From JALYGJ01 sp963781705 (GTDB lineage Bacteria; Chloroflexota; Limnocylindria; Limnocylindrales; CSP1-4): a stretch of 64,000 bases of DNA. Where the stretch lies: the NCBI GenBank assembly GCA_963781705.1, contig CAWAGP010000002.1, positions 124,001 to 188,000 of the forward strand. Reading direction: 5' to 3'. Positions 17,322-25,902 of this stretch are shown one piece after another (within the stretch, counting starts at the first letter, position 1; every line of letters begins with the position of its first letter). Under the pieces are notes generated by a model. It saw only the letters and a program-made list of their open reading frames with translations, was not told the DNA's origin and made no database searches. The translations under genes were made by a program, and so were the position numbers.

Positions 17322-20312
17322 ATGTCGATCGTCGCCCTGCCGCGCACGCCCGTCTTGCCGGTTCTGCCGCCACCGCGCGCCGTGGCCGAACCTGCCATGC
17401 CGGGCGATTCCGCCACGCGGCTGCTCGAAGGCCTCAATCGCGAGCAGCGTTGCGCGGTCACGCATGGCGAAGGACCGCTCGTCGTCATTGCCGGTCCGGG
17501 CACCGGCAAGACGGAGGTCGTCACGCGGCGCATCGCCTGGTTGATCGCGGCCAAGAAGTCCCTCCCACGCGAGATCCTCGGCCTGACCTTCACGGACAAC
17601 GCGGCACAGGAGATGCAGGCGCGCGTCGACATGCTGGTGCCGTACGGGCAGGCGGACACGCACGTCCAGACGTTCCATGCATTCGGCGACCGGACGCTGC
17701 GCGAGTTCTCGCTCGAGCTCGGTTTGCCGGGCGACGTCCGCCTGCTGTCGCGACGTGAGCTGGTGGTGCTGCTTGGCGAGCACCTGTTCGAGCTCGGTCT
17801 GGAGCGCTACCGCCCGCTCGGTGACCCCACCCGTTTCTTAGAGGCGCTGGTCGAGTTGTTCCTGCGCGCCAAAGACGAAGACGTCACCGTCGACGCCTTG
17901 GCCGACCATGCCGCCGGCCTGCTGGCGAGTTCGGAGTCGGCCGCTGGCGAGGAGCGGGCGGCGCTCGCCGACCTGGCTGCGGCGCGGACGGAGATTGCGA
18001 CTGCCTTTCGGCGCTACGGCGAGCTGCTTGCGGCGCGTGACTGCATCGATCACGCAGACCAGATTGCCCTGCCGCTGCGGCTGCTGCGCGAGCGTCCCGC
18101 CGTCCGCGCGGCCCTCGCCCGGCGGTACCGCTACGTGCTCGTCGACGAGCTGCAGGACACCAATCGGGCCCAACTCGACCTCGTGCTGGAGTTGACCGGG
18201 AGCGCCGGCAACGTGACCGTGGTGGGCGACGCGGACCAGGGCATCTACGGCTTTCGCGGCGCCGCCACGGGCAACGTCGAGCGTTTCGCCATGACGGTGG
18301 CCAGCCCGCGCACGGTCGTGCTGCGCCGCAACTACCGCTCGCGCCGGCCGATCATTGAAGCGGCCGGACGCCTGCTCGGGCACGCCCGTGTGGAACACTC
18401 GTCGCCCGTCGCGCAGCTGGCGCAGCGCAGATCGCGGCGGCCACGGCCGGTGCAGTGCCGCGCGTTTGTCAACTTCGCGCAGGAAGCAGATGCCATCGCC
18501 GGCGAGATAGCACGGCGCGTCGAAGCCGGTGAGCGTCCGTCGGATTTCGCCGTGCTGACACGCAGCAACGGCGAGACGGAAGCGGTGCGGCGCAGCCTCC
18601 GCGCGCACGGGGTGGCGGTGGGCGAGCCATCGCGCTCGGGGCTGTTCGATGACCCTTTCGCGCGTGCCCTGGTTGCCTTCCTCCGAGTCGTAGCCGATCC
18701 GTGGGCGGATCTCGAGCTGTATTGCCTCGCGACGGCAGCCCCATACGGGTTGGAGCAGGTCGCTCTGGCACGTCTGTTGCGCGCTGCCAGGCAGGGCCAC
18801 CAGCCATTGTGGGACACCCTGTGCGCTGCGGTCGACGATAAGGACGCGCTGCTGCTGCCGGCGGCCGCGGCACCGCCCGCGGCGTTGTTGGTGCAGCACG
18901 TGCGTGCTGCCATGGCCGATGCGGCCGAGCGCACCAGCGGCGACGTGCTCTACCGCTATGTCCGCCAGAGCGGCCTGCTGGGCCGGCTGGCGCTGCCGGC
19001 CGCGGGCGCGGATGGGCGCGGCGCGCGTGCCGTCGCGCGTCTGTTCGAACTAGTCCAGCGCCGCGCCGAGTTGCTGGCCGTCGATCGCGTCGCGTTCCTC
19101 GTACCGCACCTCGGGCCGGAAGAGGCCGGACGGGACGACGGCACGGATACGGACCCCTTCGACGATCGCGTGTCGGTGCTCACGGTGCATCGCGCCAAGG
19201 GCCTGGAATTCAAGGTCGTTTACATCTGCGGCCTCGTCGACGGCCGTTTCCCGGTACGGGCCCGTCCGCCGGCACTGGCCCTGCCTGCTGAACTCTTGTC
19301 GCGCTCGGCGTCCCAGGAAGACGACCATCTCCAGGAGGAACGGCGCCTGTTCTACGTGGCGCTGACGCGCGGCCGCGACGAAGTCCATCTCAGCTACCAC
19401 ACGACTACCGCCAACGGCCGCGGTCGATGCCGGCCCTCGCCATTCATCGCCGAGGCGCTCGACCTGCCGGTGATCACGGGCGAGCCGGCACCATCGTCAA
19501 CACCGCTCGAGCAGATGGCGCGGCTCGATAGTGTGGCTCCGCCAACCGCCGAGGCGGTTCCGCGCCCAGGCGACGGCCCAATGTCGCTCAGCTTCTCCCA
19601 GGTCGATGATTATCTGAGCTGCCCGGAGCGTTATCGGCTACGCCACGTGGTCGGCCTGCCCACTCCGGCGCACCACGCGCTGGCCTACGGGATCGCCATG
19701 CACTCTGCGGTGGCGGCATTCCACGTCAGCCAGGCGTGCGGCGAACCGCTCGGCGAGGAGCAGTTGCTCGCTGAATTCGGACAAGCGTGGAGGTCGGAGG
19801 GTTTCCTGTCGCGGGAGCACGAGGATGCCCGTTTCGCCGCCGGACAGGATGCGCTGCGGCGTTTCCGCACGCAGCAGCTGCTCGCGGTGCAAGCGGCCCC
19901 GGTTGCGGTCGAGCGGCCATTCACGTTTCGTCTCGGCATTGACATCGTGCGCGGTCGGATCGATCGGCTCGACGGGACCGTTGACGGACTGGTCATCACC
20001 GATTACAAGACCTCGGACGTCCGCGACCAGCGACGGGCCGACGCCAAGGCGCGTGAGTCGCTGCAGCTGCAGGTCTACGCGATGGCGACAGCTTCGGAGG
20101 TCGGTCATCTGCCCGCCGAGATGCGCCTGCAGTTCCTCGACAGCGGGCTCATCGGACACACGCGACCGGACGTCGCACGGCTGGAGAAGGCGCGCCAGAC
20201 GCTGAATAGTGCTGCGGCAGGCATCCGCGAGGGCCGGTTCGTTGCGAAGCCAAATGCGGTCGCCTGTGGCTACTGTCCGTATCGCACCATCTGCAGCTCG
20301 AGCGCCGCCTGA
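17322..20312 (+). CDS. UvrD/Rep-type helicase fused to Fe-S PD-(D/E)XK nuclease
   Basis: This 996-aa protein combines a superfamily 1A helicase with a RecB-like nuclease. Walker A is GPGTGKTEV near residues 58-66, motif II is VDELQDTN, motif III is GDADQGIYGFRGA, and later motifs VLTVHRAKGLEF and YVALTRGRDE follow. The C-terminal nuclease shows GRIDRL and VITDYKTSD. A lone Cys in SCPERYR plus CGYCPYRTIC near the end supply four cysteines spaced as in AddB/AdnA-type iron-sulfur nucleases. It probably processes DNA ends in recombinational repair. No AdnB- or AddB-like partner is visible nearby. The ATG at 17322 is chosen because the fold begins just after it. Confidence 0.92.
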   Translation: MSIVALPRTPVLPVLPPPRAVAEPAMPGDSATRLLEGLNREQRCAVTHGEGPLVVIAGPGTGKTEVVTRRIAWLIAAKKSLPREILGLTFTDNAAQEMQARVDMLVPYGQADTHVQTFHAFGDRTLREFSLELGLPGDVRLLSRRELVVLLGEHLFELGLERYRPLGDPTRFLEALVELFLRAKDEDVTVDALADHAAGLLASSESAAGEERAALADLAAARTEIATAFRRYGELLAARDCIDHADQIALPLRLLRERPAVRAALARRYRYVLVDELQDTNRAQLDLVLELTGSAGNVTVVGDADQGIYGFRGAATGNVERFAMTVASPRTVVLRRNYRSRRPIIEAAGRLLGHARVEHSSPVAQLAQRRSRRPRPVQCRAFVNFAQEADAIAGEIARRVEAGERPSDFAVLTRSNGETEAVRRSLRAHGVAVGEPSRSGLFDDPFARALVAFLRVVADPWADLELYCLATAAPYGLEQVALARLLRAARQGHQPLWDTLCAAVDDKDALLLPAAAAPPAALLVQHVRAAMADAAERTSGDVLYRYVRQSGLLGRLALPAAGADGRGARAVARLFELVQRRAELLAVDRVAFLVPHLGPEEAGRDDGTDTDPFDDRVSVLTVHRAKGLEFKVVYICGLVDGRFPVRARPPALALPAELLSRSASQEDDHLQEERRLFYVALTRGRDEVHLSYHTTTANGRGRCRPSPFIAEALDLPVITGEPAPSSTPLEQMARLDSVAPPTAEAVPRPGDGPMSLSFSQVDDYLSCPERYRLRHVVGLPTPAHHALAYGIAMHSAVAAFHVSQACGEPLGEEQLLAEFGQAWRSEGFLSREHEDARFAAGQDALRRFRTQQLLAVQAAPVAVERPFTFRLGIDIVRGRIDRLDGTVDGLVITDYKTSDVRDQRRADAKARESLQLQVYAMATASEVGHLPAEMRLQFLDSGLIGHTRPDVARLEKARQTLNSAAAGIREGRFVAKPNAVACGYCPYRTICSSSAA

Positions 20313-20319
20313 GAACTCC

Positions 20320-20347
20320 TTGTCCTTGGCGCGCGATCGGTTACACT
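20320..20347 (+). promoter_or_regulatory. Promoter of the toxin-antitoxin operon
   Basis: TTGTCC (20320-20325) and TACACT (20342-20347) are separated by 16 bases, and the antitoxin GTG follows seven bases later. Transcription would begin at or next to the start codon, giving a leaderless message. Confidence 0.55.
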
Positions 20348-20354
20348 TTGGATT

Positions 20355-20978
20355 GTGACGGTGATCCATATTGACTCCGTAGTCGCACCGCTCAACCGAC
20401 CGGGACTGCTCGGGCCGGCTGTCGGCCTGGTGCGTCGCGCGCTCGCGCTCGGGCTGTTGCGCGACCGCGCCGTTGTCGACCGGCTGGACCTCGATCTGCT
20501 GCGCGGCATAGCCCGCGCCGCCTCGGCCGAAGGGATCGGCCACGATGCCGCGCTCGACCTGTTGAGTCGTCCAACGCCTGCGCGCCTCGGACCGGCGATC
20601 GGCCGGCTCGATGAGGCACTCAGGGCATCGCCATTGCCGCGCCGCGAATTCCAGCAGTTGCTCGAGGTATTCGAGATCGATCAACTTGCCGCGCTGGTCG
20701 GAACCTCGGTGGTCAGCCTGCGGCGCTACATGGCCGGCTCGCGCGCAGTGCCCGACGAGGTCGCCGCGCGCGCTCACTGGCTGGCGCTGGTTGCAGCCGA
20801 CCTGGCCGGTGCCTACAACTCGATCGGTATCCGGCGCTGGTTTGAGCGGCCGCGCAGCCAGCTTGATGGCCGCGCCCCGCGCGGAGTATTGAGCGGGCCG
20901 TGGCAGCCGGACGACCCGGTCGTCGAGCACGCCCGTGTCCTGGCGGCCGCGCTGGCAGGGGCCGGGGGAGCCACGTGA
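20355..20978 (+). CDS. Xre/MbcA/ParS-type antitoxin
   Basis: This 207-aa protein has a helix-turn-helix-like middle region (about residues 105-135, LAALVGTSVVSLRRYMAG) and a C-terminal toxin-binding domain of the MbcA/ParS/Xre type, ending with RRWFERPRSQLDG and a GPWQPDDPVVEHA stretch. The next gene encodes a RES-domain toxin and starts on the GTGA overlap, the usual order for RES-Xre modules. The antitoxin is expected to bind its own promoter and neutralise the toxin. It is longer than many family members because of an extended N-terminus. Confidence 0.85.
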   Translation: MTVIHIDSVVAPLNRPGLLGPAVGLVRRALALGLLRDRAVVDRLDLDLLRGIARAASAEGIGHDAALDLLSRPTPARLGPAIGRLDEALRASPLPRREFQQLLEVFEIDQLAALVGTSVVSLRRYMAGSRAVPDEVAARAHWLALVAADLAGAYNSIGIRRWFERPRSQLDGRAPRGVLSGPWQPDDPVVEHARVLAAALAGAGGAT

Positions 20979-21496
20979 TCGTCTTTCGTCACGCCGACCC
21001 GCGCTTCCCGTTCCTGTGGGAGTCACCTGACCAGCCTCCGGCACGCTGGCACGCGGCCGGGGAGGGCCCGGTGCAGTACTTCTCGACGACGCCCGACGCG
21101 GCATGGGCCGAGTTCCTGCGTCACGAGGAAATATCCGACCCGCGCGACCTGGCGACGATCAGGCGATCCCTATGGGCAGTCGAGTTGAGCTCACCGCCGC
21201 ACGTGCGTCCGCGGCTTCCCCACGCGACGTTGACCGGCGATCAAACGACCTATCCGGAGTGTCGCGCCGAGGCGGCGCGGCTGCGTGCGCATGGTGCGGC
21301 GGGACTACTTGCGCCGTCGGCAGCAGTCAGCGAGGACACGCCGTCCGGATTTCGAACGCGGGGCGGGCTGCGGCCGGCGCGGCGACGCGTAGAGCTGGTC
21401 GTGGCGCTGTTCGGGCCACAGCCGGACCTGGTCGGTTGGGCGGCCTGCGACGCGGGGCGGCCACGCGCCGACCTACTTGGCCGCGTGCGTCGATGA
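20975..21496 (+). CDS. RES domain toxin (NAD+-targeting family)
   Basis: This 173-aa protein matches the RES domain: an N-terminal FRHADPRFPF with the conserved Arg, then RWHAAGEGPVQYFSTTP and AWAEFLRHE with the conserved Tyr and Glu. Characterised RES toxins of RES-Xre modules deplete cellular NAD+. Here the gene overlaps the antitoxin by four bases, so expression should be coupled. The GTG at 20975 is chosen over an ATG inside the antitoxin. Activity is inferred from family and context. Confidence 0.87.
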   Translation: MIVFRHADPRFPFLWESPDQPPARWHAAGEGPVQYFSTTPDAAWAEFLRHEEISDPRDLATIRRSLWAVELSSPPHVRPRLPHATLTGDQTTYPECRAEAARLRAHGAAGLLAPSAAVSEDTPSGFRTRGGLRPARRRVELVVALFGPQPDLVGWAACDAGRPRADLLGRVRR

Positions 21497-21867
21497 ACCG
21501 CGCCGACCGGTGGTTCAGTCTGGGCCTGTTCCTGCTCGCCGCGCTGGCGTGGCTGGCCGTCGCCTACGTGCTGCTCAACCTCGACCCAAGAAACGACTCG
21601 GCGAGGCTCCTGGCCGGCGCGTTGCTACTCGGCGGCGCGGTAACGCTGACTCTCGCGCCGCTGCTGTGGCTGGGCGCATTCTTCGTCGCGCACCAGATCG
21701 CCTATCGCGGTGCATGGTGGCGGGCTCTGCGGCGGGGGCTGCTCGTGGGCCTCATCGTTGCCGCGTTCGTTGTCCTCCGCGGTCAGGCGGCGCTGGCGCC
21801 GGCGCTTGCCCTGTTCATCGTGGTGATGGCCGTGCTGGTCGAGGTGACCCTGTCCCTGCGCCGCTGA
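21493..21867 (+). CDS. Small membrane protein co-transcribed with the RES-Xre pair
   Basis: This 124-aa protein has about four membrane helices and short charged loops; no family is recognised. Its ATG overlaps the RES toxin stop (ATGA), so it is the third gene of that operon. A link to the toxin is possible, but it may also simply be read through from the same promoter. Confidence 0.65.
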   Translation: MNRADRWFSLGLFLLAALAWLAVAYVLLNLDPRNDSARLLAGALLLGGAVTLTLAPLLWLGAFFVAHQIAYRGAWWRALRRGLLVGLIVAAFVVLRGQAALAPALALFIVVMAVLVEVTLSLRR

Positions 21868-21943
21868 AGGGGATGTACGATGCACCGCAGGCGCCCTGCT
21901 GGACCTTGGCGGAACCGGCGGCGACTCGCGCCGAGTGGCTGCG

Positions 21944-23074
21944 ATGAGCGACGACCATGCCCGGTCAACCCATACCCGGGCCTCCCACGGCCGGCCTGAC
22001 TATGCCCACCAGAACGGCTGGGATGCACCCCATGACATCTTCCTGAACGCGGAGGGACCGAGCTACGTCGGTGCCACGGTCTCCTTCTGCAAGGTGCCGC
22101 TGATCGAGGGCCCCACCGCGCTCGAGCAGCGCCGCGCCGACGTGGCCATCGTGGGCGCGCCGCTCGACGAGGCCGTCAGTTACCGCCCTGGCGCGCGTTT
22201 CGGGCCGCGCGCGATCAGGCAGGCGAGCTACACCGACGGGCGGCACTCGCTGCAGCTCGACGTCGAGCCGTTCGACGTCCTCGACGTGATCGATGCCGGC
22301 GACGCCAACATCGTTCCGGCCGCACTCGAGCGCGGCCACGCGATGATCTTCCGCAAGGTCCTGGAGGTCGCGCGCAGCGGCGCCATCCCGATCATCTTCG
22401 GCGGTGACCATTCGATCAGCTGGCCGGCGGTCAGCGCCATCTCAGAGCTGCGCGACCCGCAGCGCGTCGGCATCGTCCACTTCGACGCGCACGCCGATGC
22501 CGCCAACGACGATTGGGGCGTGCTGGTCGGCCACGGCACACCGATGCGCCGCCTGATCGAGTCAGGTGCGGTCAGCGGGCGCAACTTCGTCCAAGTTGGG
22601 CTGCGCGGTTACTGGCCGCCGCCGCACGTCTTCGAATGGATGCACGAGCACGGCATGCGCTGGCACCTGATGCGCGAGATCGAGGAGCGCGGCGCGGAGG
22701 CGGTCGTCGACGAGGCGATCGAGCAGGCGCTCGATGGGCCCGACGTGATCTACCTGTCGATCGACATCGACGTGCTCGATCCGGGCCTGGCACCGGGCAC
22801 CGGCACGCCCGAGCCGGGCGGCCTCCTGACGCGGGAACTGCTGCGCGCGGTGCGGCGCATCGTCGGGCGCGTCGAGCTCGCGGGCATGGACATCGTCGAG
22901 GTGTCGCCGCCCTACGACCAGTCAGAGGTTACGGCCGCCGCCGCCAATCGCTGCGCGCTCGAGGCGATCAGTGCGCTGGCGGTCAAGAAGCGCGACGGAC
23001 ACCCGGTTCGCTTCGAGCGGCCCGAGCCGGCGCTCGTCGGCCGTGGCGCTGGCGCGCACGGCGGCCGAGGCTAG
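21944..23074 (+). CDS. Ureohydrolase (agmatinase/arginase family)
   Basis: This 376-aa binuclear manganese enzyme carries the family's metal-binding motifs GGDHSI, FDAHAD and SIDIDVLDP in order. The likely reaction is hydrolysis of agmatine or a related guanidino compound, giving urea. It is longer than a typical agmatinase because of an N-terminal extension of about 50 residues, and related enzymes act on guanidinobutyrate, guanidinopropionate or formiminoglutamate, so the substrate is open. The ATG at 21944 is preferred over a GTG nine bases upstream. A methyltransferase gene follows closely. Confidence 0.9.
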   Translation: MSDDHARSTHTRASHGRPDYAHQNGWDAPHDIFLNAEGPSYVGATVSFCKVPLIEGPTALEQRRADVAIVGAPLDEAVSYRPGARFGPRAIRQASYTDGRHSLQLDVEPFDVLDVIDAGDANIVPAALERGHAMIFRKVLEVARSGAIPIIFGGDHSISWPAVSAISELRDPQRVGIVHFDAHADAANDDWGVLVGHGTPMRRLIESGAVSGRNFVQVGLRGYWPPPHVFEWMHEHGMRWHLMREIEERGAEAVVDEAIEQALDGPDVIYLSIDIDVLDPGLAPGTGTPEPGGLLTRELLRAVRRIVGRVELAGMDIVEVSPPYDQSEVTAAAANRCALEAISALAVKKRDGHPVRFERPEPALVGRGAGAHGGRG

Positions 23075-23100
23075 CCATCGCACCGTCGAAGCCGGACGAC

Positions 23101-23871
23101 GTGCGCGCCGCCCTGGCGCGCTACTACGACCTCGACCTGGCCGACGAGACCGCCGATGTCGATCTCTACCTCGCCCTGGCACGGGCCGTCGAGGGTCCGG
23201 TCCTGGAGCTCGCCGCCGGCAGCGGCCGCATTGCCGTGCCGCTGGCGGCGGCCGGCCATGCCGTGACCGCCGTCGACATCGATGCGCGCATGCTCGAGCG
23301 TGCTCGCGCTCGCTGGGCGGCCGCCCACCCGGCGGCCGGCGGCGGCTCACTCGACTTGGTCGAGGGCGACATTACGAAGCTCGATCTGGGACGCCGCTTC
23401 GGGCTCGTCATCCTGGCCCTGAACACGTTGCTGCTGCTGCCCACTCGCGCGGCCCAGCTCGCGACGCTGGCGACGATGGCGACCCACCTGCGCGACGGGG
23501 GCCGCGCCGTGATCGATGTATGGCTGCCATCACCGGACGACCTCGTGCTGTACGACAGCCGGGTGGTGCTCGACTGGCTACGGCGCGACGACGAAACCGG
23601 CGAGTGGGTGGCCAAGTCAACGAGTGCGCGCCACGACAGAGCCACGCAGACGGCGCACGTCACCACGTTCTTCGACGCATGGCAGGACGGCGCGCGGGTG
23701 CGCCGCACTCTCCGCGAAGACGACATCGCGTTCATTGGCCGGCACGAGCTGGTGGGACTGTGGGAGCGCGCCGGGTTGTCCGTGGACACGCTCGCGGGGG
23801 ATTACGAAATGACCCCGTTTTCCGCCGGGGCAGAGCGGTTGGTAATGGTCGGTCGAAAACTCATAGGTTGA
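23101..23871 (+). CDS. Class I SAM-dependent methyltransferase
   Basis: This 256-aa protein has methyltransferase motif I in VLELAAGSGRIAVPLA and the acidic post-I residue in AVDIDARMLERA. Its closest resemblance is to small-molecule methyltransferases with a Methyltransf_25-like core followed by a beta-rich insert. The GTG at 23101 is the first usable start after the ureohydrolase stop, 26 bases away; the frame itself is open far upstream, so the start is uncertain. The substrate is unknown. Confidence 0.82.
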   Translation: MRAALARYYDLDLADETADVDLYLALARAVEGPVLELAAGSGRIAVPLAAAGHAVTAVDIDARMLERARARWAAAHPAAGGGSLDLVEGDITKLDLGRRFGLVILALNTLLLLPTRAAQLATLATMATHLRDGGRAVIDVWLPSPDDLVLYDSRVVLDWLRRDDETGEWVAKSTSARHDRATQTAHVTTFFDAWQDGARVRRTLREDDIAFIGRHELVGLWERAGLSVDTLAGDYEMTPFSAGAERLVMVGRKLIG

Positions 23872-23877
23872 TATAGT
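23872..23877 (+). promoter_or_regulatory. Candidate -10 box, leaderless promoter of the CpaE-like gene
   Basis: TATAGT lies exactly six bases before the GTG start at 23884. No good -35 is seen. Confidence 0.5.
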
Positions 23878-23883
23878 CGGCTC

Positions 23884-25053
23884 GTGGCATCTTCCTCGGC
23901 CGACGGTGAGATTCGCCTGATACTTGTCGAGGACATGGCGCAGGTTGCGCAGTACATCCGCAGCCTGATCGACACTCAGAGCAAGGTAAGACTGCTCGAC
24001 GTCGTGACCGATGGTCGTGCGGTCGTTGACCAGGTGCTCGAGCTAGGCCCCGACGTGATCATCGTCGATGCCCTGCTGCAGGGGAAGATCAACGGACTGC
24101 AGGTCGCCCAGGACCTGCGCGAGGCGGGCGTCGACGTGCCCATCGTCGCCCTCACCGTGCCGCAGAAGCCGATCACCATCGGCGAGGGGATGGGCATCAC
24201 GCGCGTGCTGGCGATGCCGTTCTCGGGCTACGACTTCATGCGCCTGCTGCACGACGTCCACGCGGCGCACCTGGCCCAGGCGCCCGAGGCGCTGTCGCGC
24301 GTCTACACCGTGTACGGCGCCAAGGGTGGCGTGGGCACGACGACGTTGGCCTACAACCTGGCCGCCGCCATGCGCGCCGATGGCTACCGCGTCGCACTGG
24401 TCGACGGCAGTCTGCAGTTCGGCGACCTGCGCGCTCTGCTCCACGCCCCGCCGGACGTGCCGTCGATCCTGCAACTGCCCATCACCAAGGTGCAGAAGGC
24501 GGACTTGGCGGAGGTGATGTATCGCGACTCGTCGGGCGTCGACGTGCTGCTGGCGCCACCGCGCATTGAGATGGCCGAGATGATCACCGCCAAGGACCTT
24601 GAGCGGCTGCTGTCGCTCATGCGCAAGATGTACAACGTGGTCATCATCGACACTTCGTCGGCGGTCGACGACACTCTGCTTGCCTTCCTCGATGCCAGCG
24701 ACTGTCTCCTTGAGGTGGTCAGCTATGAGTGGACCGCGCTCCAGCAGACCAGCGCGATGCTGGCCACGCTCGAGGCAATCGGCTATCCCGCCGCGAAGAT
24801 TCGGTACGTAGTGAACCGCGCCGACTCGACCGGTGGCCTGCCGCGCGACGCGATAAGCAAGCAGTTCGGGCGTGCGGCCGATTACGAGGTGGTCAGCGAC
24901 GGACGCCTGGTGGTCGAGGCCAACAACCGCGGCGAGCCATTCGTCCGGCTGGCACCAGAGGCGGCCATCAGCAAGAACATGAGCCAGATCGCGCGCGACC
25001 TGACGCGGGCGATGGCGCAGGCAACCGCGCGGGTGTCGGCACGCGTGTCGTGA
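23884..25053 (+). CDS. CpaE/TadZ-like protein: pseudo-receiver plus MinD/ParA ATPase
   Basis: This 389-aa protein starts with a response-regulator-like domain (residues 10-130) and continues with a SIMIBI ATPase. Asp62 occupies the phosphorylation position, but the conserved lysine is replaced in LAMPFSG, so the receiver may not be phosphorylated normally. The deviant Walker A is GAKGGVGTTT at about 145-154. This architecture is typical of TadZ/CpaE, which places Tad pilus machinery at the pole. No other Tad genes are nearby. A second protein of the same design begins at 63390. Confidence 0.88.
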   Translation: MASSSADGEIRLILVEDMAQVAQYIRSLIDTQSKVRLLDVVTDGRAVVDQVLELGPDVIIVDALLQGKINGLQVAQDLREAGVDVPIVALTVPQKPITIGEGMGITRVLAMPFSGYDFMRLLHDVHAAHLAQAPEALSRVYTVYGAKGGVGTTTLAYNLAAAMRADGYRVALVDGSLQFGDLRALLHAPPDVPSILQLPITKVQKADLAEVMYRDSSGVDVLLAPPRIEMAEMITAKDLERLLSLMRKMYNVVIIDTSSAVDDTLLAFLDASDCLLEVVSYEWTALQQTSAMLATLEAIGYPAAKIRYVVNRADSTGGLPRDAISKQFGRAADYEVVSDGRLVVEANNRGEPFVRLAPEAAISKNMSQIARDLTRAMAQATARVSARVS

Positions 25054-25069
25054 CACAGCGGGTGGATGC

Positions 25070-25891
25070 ATGAGCGACGGGCGCGCCATTGGCTTCTTCG
25101 ACTCGGGGGTCGGCGGCCTGACCGTGCTGCGCGAAGTGGTCCGCCGGCTGCCCAACGAATCGACCATCTACCTGGGCGACAACGGCCGTGCGCCGTACGG
25201 CCCGCGCCCGGACGAGGAGGTGCGTACCTTCTCGGCCGAGTGCCTCGACGAACTCGCCGCGCGCGACGTCAAGGCGATCGTTGTCGCCTGCAACACGTCG
25301 AGCGCGGTGGCCCTGCCGGAACTCCGGCTGCGCTACGACATCCCGTTGCTGGGCGTGGTGCGTCCCGGCGCGACGGCCGCTTCGCTGGCCACGCGCAATC
25401 GACGCGTCGGCGTCATCGCCACCCAGGCCACCATTCGATCGCGGGCGTATTTCCAGGCGATCAATGAGGAGGATCCGTTCATCGAGGTCTTCGAGCACGC
25501 CACGCCCGACCTGGTGCCGCTGGTCGAGGCGGGCCAGCTCGACGGAGCGCTGGTTGAGGACATCGTGGCGCGCTCGCTCGGGCCACTGCTCGAGGACGGA
25601 GTGGGTATCGACACCCTGCTGCTCGGCTGTACTCACTACCCGCTGCTCGCGCCGGTCATCAGGCGTCTGGTCGGCGACGACATGGCGGTCATCGATTCAG
25701 CCTCGGCCACTGCCAGCTCGCTGGCCGGCCTGCTCGAGATCCACGGGCTCGAGGCACCGGCGGACCGGCCTGCCGAACACGTCCAGCTGACTACCGGCGA
25801 CGTGGGCGTATTCGCGCAGATCGCTGAGCGGCTCTTTGACAGCATGTTCGCGCGCGTCAAGCCGGTGGCGGTTGCCGGAGCGATCTCATAG
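25070..25891 (+). CDS. murI: Glutamate racemase
   Basis: This 273-aa enzyme makes D-glutamate for peptidoglycan. It begins with the family motif FFDSGVGGLTVL, has the two catalytic cysteines near 74 in ACNTSSA and 187 in LGCTHYPLL, and matches the usual length of about 265 residues. The gene starts 16 bases after the CpaE-like gene and is followed after 11 bases by a zincin. Confidence 0.97.
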   Translation: MSDGRAIGFFDSGVGGLTVLREVVRRLPNESTIYLGDNGRAPYGPRPDEEVRTFSAECLDELAARDVKAIVVACNTSSAVALPELRLRYDIPLLGVVRPGATAASLATRNRRVGVIATQATIRSRAYFQAINEEDPFIEVFEHATPDLVPLVEAGQLDGALVEDIVARSLGPLLEDGVGIDTLLLGCTHYPLLAPVIRRLVGDDMAVIDSASATASSLAGLLEIHGLEAPADRPAEHVQLTTGDVGVFAQIAERLFDSMFARVKPVAVAGAIS

Positions 25892-25902
25892 GCGGCGGTT
25901 GA

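Noticed and set aside
19638..21104. 488-aa minus-strand frame
   Set aside because: Overlaps the helicase and antitoxin genes on the other strand; the sequence has no domain and shadow-like composition.
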